A DNA stretch of 64,000 nt, taken from positions 560,200 through 624,199 of the forward strand of contig VZSE01013367.1 of NCBI GenBank assembly GCA_013398275.1. The letters are read 5' to 3'. The translations under genes were made by a program, and so were the position numbers. This DNA comes from Promerops cafer (lineage: Eukaryota; Chordata; Aves; Passeriformes; Nectariniidae). Below, piece by piece: positions 35,401 to 46,560 of the stretch. Within the stretch, counting starts at the first letter, position 1. Every line of letters begins with the position of its first letter. The notes beneath the pieces were generated by a model. It was not told where the DNA came from, searched no databases, and was given only the letters and a program-made list of their open reading frames with translations.

Positions 35401-37218
35401 TTTCAAAAAGTCTAAATAGCAGGAAAGGAAGTAGAATGTGAGAGATTTCACTGTGTTGTCAAGTTTTGTTCCTACAAACAATGGCTATTCTGGAGCTTCC
35501 TTGGCTTCGTCTCCATCAGTATGTAGAGCTGGGGGGACATAGTGATTGAGGGTGGCAGATCTCTCAGTACTCCTTTGGATCTTTGCATCCTGATGGGCCA
35601 TGTCACCGAAACTCCTTGGCATGCTGGAATCTTCTCATGCAATGAACATACAAAACCCCCTGCTAATCAGGAACAGCCGTATATAAACTTCAGTCTTCTC
35701 TGGCTTGAAAGTTTTGCTTGTGTACGTTTGGGTATGAGCTCTCATCCTCTCATATGCAGTGGCTGCCAACCAGACCTTTTCAGGATATGTTAAAGGGGAA
35801 TATTGGGGTACTAAGGCTACTAAGGTTTTCAGTTTCCTCAAACAACCCTGCACTGAGGGGATCACCAGCTTTTGCCTGCACTCTTGATGTACAGTACATT
35901 AATCGTGCCCTCCCTAATTCCTGCTTCAAGATAAATCTCTTGCGCTCCCATTATTGGGCTAATTGCTGTGGATTATATGGCAGTCAGTTGCTCTTTGGCA
36001 GGGAAAGATTAATGGAGGACATTTCCTTTGTTTTGATTTCATTTGCTAATTGCTGTATGAAGAGGTGGTTATGTTAATTCATCCTCTCCCCCTGTTAGAT
36101 AGCAGGGTTTTGTTTAGCATGTGCTGGGAGAGGAGTAGTTGCCAGGAATCCTAAATGTTTCTTTGTCTTCCTCTGTGGATTTGGGATGGTTTTAGCAATT
36201 CACAGACAGAGTACTCATATGTTTATGTGCTTTTTTCTATCTTTCCAGGAATAGGATGTGCTAATTATAGGTGCACAAAATGAGGAATAAAGACTTTTCT
36301 GCATTTTTGGTAGGGGCTGAATCGTCTGGTTGTTGGTCTCTTTGTACCTCTGTCAGACTCATGGCAGAAAGTCAGAAGCCCACTGAAAAACCTGGGCCTT
36401 TTAATCGAGCATGTATGTCACCAGTCTGGCCCCTGGACAAGAGGCAGAGGCAGAGCCTGTGAGCAGCTAAGCACCTGGGAATTGAGTGTTGTTACTAGCT
36501 TTGTATTTATTAGGTAATTTTAAAAAAAAACTGTCACCAAGTGTGCAGTTTTCTCAACTTTAGATAGATGCAGAGGTCTGAGAGAACTGGACAGATAATT
36601 AAGCCATTCACACTTGTTAGCCAGAAAGGAGTCCAAGCCAGTCACTGGTGAATGAAAATTGCTGCCATCTGTTGCCTGTTCTTTGGCTTTTGCAAAGTGT
36701 CTGGATGTCACTCTTTCCTGCTGAGACAGATGTTTCCCACTGCACATCTGCAGTCCAGGATTTGTGCTAACTGCCATCCTCACCACAGCAGAGATGCCTC
36801 AGAACAGAGATTTTATTTGAGTAACAACTGAAAGGCGTAGTTGTGAGGAATCTGCCCAGTGCTTTCTATAATTTAATTGCTCTGTGAATAAATGAGACCC
36901 CTCAGTCTCCAGAGTTATCAGCTTGACAGTTTTTACTAGAACAAAATTCTTTTGATCCAGTGGCTGCAGCTATTAATTTAGGGATCCAGACATAAAGTCT
37001 TTATTATAGAAGACTGCTAATCTTTTTACCAAGAAACCTGTCAGCCAGTCCTCTTAGTTTGGGGAAGATGAACAATCTGGCCATCTTTAGATCTGTTTCA
37101 AAGACCGTTAAATTGACCACAATAAAATCAACCATGGATAGTGACATAAATAATTGTGCTAAACTATTTATATTTCTGATTGTTTGTAGCAAAATGGAGG
37201 GAGAGGATTTAGCTATCT

Positions 37219-37263
37219 TGACCTGGCACTTAGCTAGAAGTGGATGTGTGTGTGCATCTGAAG
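37219..37263 (+). repeat. 45-base direct repeat, copy 1
   Basis: Starts TGACCTGGCACTTAGCTAGA and ends GTGTGTGCATCTGAAG. It is identical base for base to 38861-38905. The flanks do not match, apart from a weak shared GAT(T)TATAAA about 10 bases beyond the right end. Not recognised as any named repeat. Confidence 0.95.
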
Positions 37264-38860
37264 CTATCTTTGGATTTATAAACTCTACTTATTATTATTT
37301 TTAAAATGCTGTGGAAGCCTATCTGTCTTCACTTTATGAGAGTATAGAGCATACTTACCTGCTCCAGACTGTTCATTGTTTTTCTATTGCTACGAAAACA
37401 TCCTCTTTTTGATAAACTCTTCAGAAGGAAACATTTTGGGGCCTCTCACAATTTTGTTGCTCGATTGTTATTGCTATTGTTTCAAGGTAGGCTCCCTGCA
37501 TTATGTCACCAGCACTTTCTGCTGTGCCTGCATTACTTTTTGCATCCTTTTTAATCTTCTCCCTGTTGCTGTGAGCTTAGCCTACAGAGGAACTTCTTGG
37601 CTGAGCAGTAAAATTCCACCTCCTATAATGTCCATACTTCAAACAACCATGCAGTGTCATATCTGATCTTGGATATTGCTGGATTACAAGTTAGGACTCT
37701 TCAGGCACTCCCTTGATCTTCTTCAAGGTAAACAGAATTTTGTTTTCAGAGTGCATCCTGTATGCAAACTGTCAAAATTGCTTTGTGTAGGTCTTCAAAT
37801 TGTATTTCATATCTCCCAGGAGAATGCTGATTTCAAGAATTTGCCAGGAGGATTTAAGACACTGCCCTGTTTCAGGTCTTTCAGAAGATGGCTGGGCAAG
37901 CTCAGCTCTGCTCTGTTATAAATGGTTCCATTTGGAGCACTTGGAACTTCTCCCATGTCAGGTTGACAAACTTCAGCCTCAAGCAGGTTTCTTGGTATAA
38001 GGTACCAGTCATTGTCTGGAGTGTGAAAAGTGGTTTTCAGAAATCTCTTCACAGCTACTGAGAGCTTTAGAATTTATCGCTCATGATCTGCTGGGAAAAC
38101 TGCTTTATTTTGCCATATATATCACTGCTAGAATGTTCCTGTAATTGTGAGTGAGGGTGGGGGAAACATGAAACATTATGGGACATTCATGTTAGAAATG
38201 AGTTTGAGATAGGCTGTGACTAAGAGTGTTTTACAGTGGGTGTCTGAGAGAAGGTCCATGATGAACTAAGTCATGTGGAAATGATTCCAAGACATTTAAT
38301 GTATTTTGCAATTCATAGTACTTATTATCCATGGCTCTCAAAGCCCTTTCAAGAAATGTTAATGCTGTGAGAAGCCTTTAGCACAGGGGCTGCTGTTTTG
38401 CATGGAATAAACTCACAAAATCACAGAATGTTGAACAGGGCAAGCTGACCGAGAAATCCAGAGAGGAAAGCTGGTTAGGAAAGAGATGAGGCTCAGCTCC
38501 TCAGATGATTAAACAAGCTGAAGTGCACATGGTACTCATTTGCTCCAAATAAACTGATTTTGCCCCAGGAGTCCTAGCTCTTAGTTTATGTCTAAACTCT
38601 GGCTATTGCTCCCTACTGTGAACCATCAATGAAATGATTGCAAGGCTAGATAGGGGAGACACAGATCAATAGCAGGGAACAATAGCATCAGCACACCAGG
38701 ACCTCTTCAACCTAAGGGATGAACCAGTCAGAGGCCTGTGAAGACTCTTATGTCACTAAGAACAAAAGACAGCATTGCCATCATGACACTGAAGCCATGA
38801 AGCCTAAAGGTAAAGTAGCTAGTGCTGCCTTGAAATAGCAAAGATAAAAACGTGCTACGG

Positions 38861-38905
38861 TGACCTGGCACTTAGCTAGAAGTGGATGTGTGTGTGCATC
38901 TGAAG
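38861..38905 (+). repeat. 45-base direct repeat, copy 2
   Basis: Perfect copy of 37219-37263, in the same orientation and 1642 bases downstream. Confidence 0.95.
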
Positions 38906-40800
38906 ATTTTACAGAGATTATAAATTTTTTAGTGCATTACTGGAAACATGAGCTTGCAACACAGGCTGCTACTGGGAACATGGTCTGGCATACACCAGTC
39001 ATCTGGAAAGTGGTTCTTGATGAAACATCATCAGCAGCAAATTCACCAGGAGAGTGGAAACGATTTCCATAGGCCACAGAACGAAAGCCAATCATGCTAA
39101 GTATTGGTCCCAGTCCCTGGCAGTTTCTGATAAACTTGAAAGCTCTGTAAAGGGAAGGGGTTTAGGACATTTAGTCACATGTCTCTACTACTTTGCCAGC
39201 TGTTGTTAGTTCTAGTAATAACTGATTCCTCAGGGTGACTTTCCTGATCTCCTAATCTTTTAATTAGCCAGAACTGATAACAAGGAGGTGACCTCTATAG
39301 ACAGGGCAATGGAAATTATACTGAATCCCAAACAGAAGGGAGACTTACACTGTTTTAGAGTTGAAAACTGTTATTATTTAAGGTATCGTTCATTGTTCAG
39401 AAAGTGGCATTTCCCCAATGGAATTAAACAGAGGTGGAGGACACAAGCATGCAGCTTTGAAAGACACCTAATGTATTATCAATGTACTTGCTACAGGAAC
39501 AGAGAATGATAATCCTATGCATACCCACACTATACAGACATTTTATTTGTGCCCTGTGTAGGAGAAATACCATCTGTAGCAATGGAGGGATGGAGGTCTT
39601 TGACAAAGTCTTCTAACTACATTGGATGTTTGGACTTCCTCTGCTTTCCTTCCTTCTTGCATCTCTGCTAAAATTTGCCTATTCACTTAATGTAGAGATG
39701 ACTCCCAGTGTTCGTTGAGAAGTCACTGGCATCTAAACATATGCTTTTGAGGAAGCTGATGCTGATCACCTAAAAAAAGAATCTGTCTCTCCCATAATGC
39801 TCTAGACTGTTTCATCTTCCAAGCCAGCTTCCACAGGAAGTGAGCTGCTGGACATCCTCCTTCCCAAGTCAAAGAGCCCAGAGAAATTGGTACCTGCTTT
39901 CTGATGTGCAGGTCACATTCTTCTGGATTCTTGGAAACTAGCAACCTTGTAAAGCAGTTACCAGCTATTATTCTCTCAGTAATGAAGGTAGCCTAGTGCT
40001 TTCTAACCAGTGGGGAATACACTGTTATGTACCTATCGATATATAAGAGAACATAACAGAAAGGGATGTACTTTCCATGCTTTTCTTTTTCCTCTTTGAA
40101 AATAAAAAGAAAAATCTGGGCAAGGAAATGTAGAAATTATCATCATGGTATGTTTCTACCTCTAAAGTATGTGATGGGTGTTTCAGGCAGTTTTCTCCTC
40201 ACTGAGGAGAGACCTAAGGGCAGATACAGAGTCATATGAAGCCATTTTACTTCTCTAGCAGTGCTGCTACAGCTACAGCTTTGCTTAATATGGCTATAGA
40301 TGGCTGTTGTACAGCCTTGATGTACCACGTCTCACCAGCTGCTGCCATGAGGTGAGCCCATTCCCAAGGCTCAGTAGTATCTGTGCCTTACTAGGCTAGA
40401 AGTGCAGGATGTATGGAAAGCTCCTTTATGTTATTGTACTTTGCTTCCAAGGCGCGTTGGCATTGAGCAGGCAGGAGGCAGACAGGGAGCTCAGTGGTGA
40501 ATCTTTCATGGCAGGATGTGGAGAATCCAGGTCATCTTGGAGTTTTGAAATGGATCTGTGGAGCTTTTGTTTTGCTGCCATTCCTATCACCATGTGTTTT
40601 AAGCAATTGTTAAAGCTGTGCTTCCTGCTTGTTTTTAGAAGAGTAAGCTAGTTGGGTTGTACACATCCAGTGAGGCAGAAATGTGTGTGTGTTAGTTACT
40701 TACTCATGCAGAGGACGTAGAGATGAGCCATGACTACATGCGTCCAGTCACTACAGAACCACAAAACAGATTGACCCTTACCCTAAAGCTGTTATAGTTT

Positions 40801-40844
40801 ATATGTAACTGAGTGGATTTTTATATGTAACTGAGTTGATTTTT
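40801..40844. repeat. 22-base tandem duplication
   Basis: The unit ATATGTAACTGAGTGGATTT plus TT occurs twice in a row with one mismatch (GTGG versus GTTG). Confidence 0.95.
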
Positions 40845-41135
40845 AGGAGAAAAGGATGATTTGTCACAAAGTATTTGAAATACTTGAAGATTCTTCCAGC
40901 TCTGTAAAATATATGGAATTATCAATGGAGACTATAATGCCCAGTTGTGCAAAACCTTGGGTGATTCCTAGGGCCTGACTGTGAGAAATTATTTAGACAA
41001 TGGTAATTAAGGGAGCATAAGAAAAGCAGTTCCATAATTTTTCATAGTTTCAGAAGGAATGCCATTCAAAAATTAACTTTGTTGCAAAATGAAACTTAAA
41101 ATGCAGAATGCAGCGATGCAGTATCCTTAATAAAG

Positions 41136-41183
41136 GCCAGAAGGGTCACATCCATTGATGCCAGAAAGGTCATATCCATTGAT
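41136..41183. repeat. 24-base tandem duplication
   Basis: GCCAGAAGGGTCACATCCAT plus TGAT is followed directly by a second copy with two mismatches. Confidence 0.95.
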
Positions 41184-44119
41184 TTTTGTTTTTCTCCATG
41201 GGATGTTGCCACCTGAGAATACTGTCATGTCTCAAGTTGAATTCTAAAATAGGGAGTTTGCAAGTTCATTTAATCAATCTGTAATTATTGATTTGGTTTC
41301 AGAGGGGAATGTATGGTCAGTGAAATGACAGGCTGGCTGTACTTTCTATTCTCATCCCAGAACCTAAGGGAAGACCATGATAGCCCAAGATAATTGCCAG
41401 AATCTGTCTGGCTGTTTATGATGACTGCCCTATCTTCAATGATTCCCTCATTGCAAGAAGGAACAAAAAAAGATTTCTTGTTCTCATACATGTTCTGTTC
41501 ACTTGCTTGAACCCTCAGAAAGAAAGTTCTTCCAATACAGCAGCTGGCAGGTGTCCAAATGGATTATAACCAGAACCACTGCCCCAAGAGAGTATCTGCT
41601 CTTTCTGGGAAACAGCAAATGCACATCAATCAGAAAAGCACACATAAAAAGGGAGGCCATAAAATGTTAGTAGATCTGACCACAGATGAAGCTTTCTGGC
41701 CTTCATACAAATTTAACTATGTCATGCAAAATCAGTTCTTGAGCTTCCAACTCATCATAACCAACAAATTCATCTGGGGTAGATGCACCTCTTTCAGCTT
41801 GTGCAACAGGATAAACCCTACTGTTCTTAAATTGTCTATGGCTCATTTCCTTGACTGATCCTGTTCCTGTCATCAGTTCATTGGAACAAGTTTACAGAAA
41901 TAAAAATATGTGGACTGAAAAAAATGTAGTGCTGACACAGTGGGAAGAAGTACTAAGTTATCTGTGAATGAGTCAACAGAATCCTACAGACCTGTTAAAT
42001 TAAGACTGGATGGATCAGTAAGCCTGAGAGAAGGGAGTACAAAGGAATATAAAATGTCCAACAGAAATTTGCTCACACACACTTTAAGCCAAAAATGAAG
42101 AAAGAGATTCCGAAACATGTAGTGAAAAGATGAGTCTTGTAAACAAATAGAATTGAAGTAAAGAGTGGGAGGGAAATATACTTACTTATACTGTCAGAAA
42201 ATTATAAGGGAAGGGAACAGTAGATTCTTCAGTAGATTAGAAGATGTTAATAGCTGAGGGTATCAGTACATCTTTTTCAAGTCACATGGACAAAGCATCA
42301 AAGAGACAAAGACTTCTTAAAGACTGAGACTAACAATGTGAGATCAGTCTACACAAAAGACAGGAAAGAATTCTCAACAATTAATGTAACTGCTAATAAA
42401 GTAGCTCAGACAAATATATTTAGGCTTTATTTAAGCATCAGCTAGTGCTTGCACATAGATATTATGGACAATGGGATCTCTAGGTGAAGAATCTGGGGTC
42501 TGCAGTAAAAGTGAACAGCTACAATGAAGGATTCTGAGTGTCTGTTTTTACAGAGCACTCGTCTTCAAACTGTTTTCATCTGCCATCCCTAGCAATAAAA
42601 AAATTTTGAGCATGCTCCACAAAGCCTAGGTCCTTGGAGTTAGTTCATGAATCTGCTAAGCTCTGAAGGAGTTGCCTGATTTTCTGAGCTGATGCACATC
42701 CCTTGCTTCAGCTGGGATGAAACCCAGCTGGGCCAGATGGGCCACTCTCTGCTGGAGACACTAGGAAAGAAAAGTAAACTAGTAAGATTGATGTCTCCAG
42801 AAAAAATTCAACTTTCAGTGCTTAGATACCTGCTGCTGGAATTGATTCTCAGAGTCCCCTGCCATTATTCGGGTGGATGTTTGCTGGGAAGCGTTTTCAT
42901 TGTTCTTGGAGTCTATGGAGGAATGAAAATTATTTATTCTAACAGATAACAGTTTGGACACAAAAATAACCATTCCCATCTGGTTGCAAATGAGGTACCA
43001 GACCTTTCATTAGAACACTTATTTTTGATCTAAAATACTAAATCATTCAACCTTTTGACTATTAAAGGTTTTACAGATTAAGATACAGAATCAAGACATT
43101 TCTGGAATTTCCTCTCTATAGACTGTTCTAGTCTTAGACATGTATAATTTGTAATTTTTCAGTATGATTTGAGAAATGCAGTACTTCTTGTTTTTTCCTC
43201 TGTTTAATAAAATTCATGTATTTTTGAGTTATGTGATGGTATATTTAATGTTTAGCTATAATGTGATTTCATTTTAACTGACAGCTATCTGAAAGACGCA
43301 TCTAAGTGATTTCAATGAATCCTTTTTAGCTGTAGCAATCTGGGAGATCTGCCTGTCAGGTAGGAGAAGTTTAATTTCCAGTCTGTTTACATGCATAGAG
43401 CAAAGGCAAAACTCTTTTTTCTTGTCTTTCCTGTGTGCCAGGGAGCAGGAAGAATGTTAGTAAGATTTCTCAGTTGTCTGGGGTAAAGAAAGGAAATGGC
43501 CTCTGTATTTGTTCTTCTTAATTAACTTCTGTTTTCCTGAGTAGAAGTTTAAAAATCCATTGCAAATCAAGAATTTTCTCACTGTTGAGCTACATGTAAT
43601 TCCAGGAAGATTAATGTAATCCATCAGATACATTATCTTGTTCTTTGGATTAACAAATTTAGCTAAAATCTAATTTCTTAGTCCAGTTTTGTTTCCACTC
43701 CAGGAGTTTGCAAGGTTATATGGATTCAATATTCAATAAGATTGAAGACTTGAACTGAGAAACAGGAAATATGATCTTAAATCTAATTTAATGTTGTTGT
43801 GCAATTTTACATTTTGAATTTCTGTGGAAATACTGATTTTATTTTGGTGTTCACAACTGCCTTTTTTTTTTTTGCAAATACATACATGCTGGTATACTCT
43901 GTATGATAGTTCCCCTGATCAAGAGGATAGACTATCTCCACCACTCTGAGTCAAGCAATAGTGTAATTTCATGTGCACCCATTTAGGATCCTAATTTTTG
44001 CATTTTATTATGCTAAAAAAATAAGGGGTTCATTTTTTATCACAAGATTAATTTGTGTCAAGATTTAATTGGATTGAAATTGGAATTCAATTACAATACA
44101 CAAATAGCTTTAAATTGTT

Positions 44120-44120
<1 letters not shown>

Positions 44121-44155
<35 letters not shown>
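44121..44155. repeat. Poly-T run (35)
   Basis: A homopolymer of 35 T. Its length is probably unreliable in the assembly. Confidence 0.95.
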
Positions 44156-44156
<1 letters not shown>

Positions 44157-45683
44157 TTAGCTATCCAGACTGTTGGTTGTAGTTTTACTTAAAGCTTAAG
44201 AAAATATTTTTTACTGAAAACTGAGTATTAAAAATCCATCTATACTTAGGGAATTGAACAGGTTGCTTCTGTAGTTCATGTCTTTTGGTAATTTAAACTA
44301 GCTTAATTTACACTCTCACATGTTATTTTTCTTAATATTTTGTAAAAGAAATATAAACTTTCCTGGCTTTTCAGCTTCCAGTTGATTTCTCAGCTTTCAG
44401 TGAAGAAGTCTTTGAACTGAACTAGTTGAATAAACCAAAACATTTCCCTATACTAAGAAAAAAAGGCTCCCGTTGTCAAAATAAGATTCCTTATCTTTTA
44501 ACAAGCCATGAATTTAGAAGTTTGGACAGTGGGTTATGTGGATTTAGTGGTTTGGTTTAAAGTGCCAGCTGAGAACCTGTACTAATTGCTCTTTTCAAGT
44601 TGATTTTTAAACAGGTTATTTAAGAAAAACCCAAAAGGGAATATGCTTCTGCATTTCAGCTGCTTTGGTTTACAGTCCAACAGAAGTTTAAATTACCTAT
44701 ATTTGTAATGTTTCCTACATGTCCAGTGACAGCAGCAGTGGCTGATGAAAGGAGCAGGTACCGAGTAGGTTACATGTATACATATTATGCTGAAAACAGT
44801 AAGAATGTAATCTCCCTCCCACTACTGCTGGAAGGAAGGTATTCATAATTTCATTTTATTCTTTCTGCCTAGAGGTGAGTATGCTTTCTTCTAAGCTAAT
44901 TCTAGGGGTATTTTTTTTTTCCACTTCATTGTGGAGCATGAGAATAGATTAAGGAAGCCCATTACACACTGAAAGTCTTGGTTTGGTCAAAAATTAGATT
45001 AGAATTAGGGTGAAGATATTCAAGTACAAAATGGTACAAATCCTGACGTGTAAAACCAGCCCTAGACTGACCACTCCAGTGTCTCTTCAGCTATTCTAAG
45101 AAGATTAACCATGTTCATTCAAAGAGAGAGGCCATGTTCAGGTTTTCTTAAAATGCAGCCTGCATCATTCTTTGCTTTTTGTCACCTGTCAGGCCATCCT
45201 CTTGCATTGTCATGATACTACTAGCTGAATTTAGTTTTATTTTCTCTCTCTTTGTAAATCTCTAGTGCTAAACATTTGACAGCAAGACCCAGCCGTGAGT
45301 ATGTGTGGAGTAATTCCAGGAGATGAATGGCTGTCCCTCTGTTTCACACTGAAATGTCTGTACTCCTGTACATGGGGTACCTGCATTGTACTGTGAACCC
45401 TCCCTTCCTTCCTTCTGGGTTCCACTTGTGTCCAGGGAGCCTCCCTGCTTTCAGGCTGAGTACCCCCGGTGAGTAGGTAACAATGGTTTATTTTTTCTCC
45501 CCACAGCTCCCTTTGAATTCTCTCATTTAATGCCTGAAGCTCTTTTCAGTCAGCTCTTCAGTCAGCAAAATTTACTACATACTGCTTTCCCTTCAGTTTT
45601 TCCCGTAGGTGTGTTCAAAGCGTGGTTTGAAGGAAATCAGGATGACTCTTGCTCTTTTTATGGTGAATAAATGTCTCCCATTC

Positions 45684-45748
45684 ACAAAAACCAAAACAAA
45701 ACAAACCCCCAAAACCCCAACAAAAAACCCAAACCAAAACAAAAAAGT
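45684..45748. repeat. A/C-rich simple repeat (CAAAA/CCCAAA type)
   Basis: About 65 bases made almost only of A and C, about 180 bases before the CpG island begins. Confidence 0.9.
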
Positions 45749-45929
45749 AAAAGAAGTGTTCTCCCCTCTTTCCCTACTCCCAGGGAAAAAGCCTCATCCT
45801 TTGCTGTTTCCGACGGGAGGGCTCTTTGGAGAGTTCGAAAACAGGGAGCTTTTTCACCATCCTTCATAACAGAGTCGTTGAAGCCTTTTTATCCTAACCA
45901 ACAAGAGTTCTTCACAGCGTTTTTCACCG

Positions 45930-46560
45930 CTGCTCGGAAGCAGGGCAGGGCAGAGCCGTGTGCTCGCGCTGCTGAGGAGAGGCGGGAGGGAGCTGTGCCC
46001 CGCTCCGAGGCTCCTCCTGCCGCTCGGCCTGGGGCCACGGGGCGGCGCCAGAGCACCGCGCTTGGCTCGGCGGGGCCGCGGAGCCCCCGGAGGGCCGCGG
46101 GCAGGGCCGGGGGTTCCCTCTGCCCTCGGGGGGGCCCCGCTCTCCCCGCCGAGGGGCGGCCTGGGGGCAGGGCCGGGGGTTCCCTCTGCCCTCGGGGAGG
46201 CTCCGCGCTCCCCGCCGAGGGGCGGCCCGGGGGCAGCGCTGGAGGAGGGGACACCGGGAGCCGCTGATGGCCTCGCCGCTGGGCCTTCGCCGCTTCCTCG
46301 CGCGGCGGCTCCGCGGCGGCTCGCGCTGCCCTCTCTGCTCCCTGCGGCGTCGCAGCCGTCGAGCCCGGGGTGAGGGAATGCTGCGAGCTCCGGCTGCAGC
46401 CCTGCATTTGTTACCCGGCGGCTGGGCAGAGAAAAGCCGAATAGGATAGCGTGTCTTCCCTGGGAAGCTTGTCACGTCGCCCCACCCAGTACTCGGGTGC
46501 TGCCTTCAGCCCCCACCATCTCTCAGGGTGCCAACCACCTCCCGCCCGTCTCTTCTGCAT
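45930..46560. promoter_or_regulatory. Isolated CpG island, no gene recognised
   Basis: A CpG-dense, GC-rich block of about 600 bases stands in AT-rich sequence about 37 kb upstream of VASH1. Open frames run through it on both strands, but they are low-complexity Arg/Gly/Pro/Ala and resemble no protein I know. On the plus strand an ATG at 46267 opens a short frame that reaches a possible donor (GGG|GTGAGG) near 46370. It could be the promoter and first exon of a non-coding or unannotated transcript. An orphan CpG island or enhancer is equally possible. Confidence 0.65.
46099..46236. repeat. 66-base GC-rich tandem repeat, two copies plus start of a third
   Basis: GGGCAGGGCCGGGGGTTCCC begins copies at 46099 and 46165, with a fragment at 46231. 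The copies differ at a few positions. As 66 is divisible by three, the repeat lengthens open frames without implying that it is coding. Confidence 0.93.

Larger units (their letters stand above)
27023..37218. other. Long non-coding block, several conserved-looking AT-rich segments
   Basis: No coding exon recognised in 10 kb. Young repeats are absent. The segments at about 30690-30990, 32215-32410 and 35880-36110 are rich in homeodomain-like TAATTA/TAATTG words and unlike the rest; they are candidate conserved regulatory elements (inference only). A 22-T run lies at 29413-29434. Confidence 0.5.
38906..45683. other. Non-coding intergenic with small tandem duplications
   Basis: No exon recognised. 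It holds two short tandem duplications (40801-40844 and 41136-41183) and a 35-T homopolymer (44121-44155). Otherwise it is AT-rich. Confidence 0.5.

Noticed and set aside
41559..41858. 99-residue plus-strand open frame
   Set aside because: No homology recognised, no splice or codon evidence, AT-rich context. Frames of this size occur by chance over 55 kb.
45889..46407. 172-residue open frame on the minus strand of the orphan CpG island
   Set aside because: Low-complexity Pro/Arg/Gly/Ala, lengthened by the 66-base repeat, with no known domain. Open frames on both strands are expected from GC richness.
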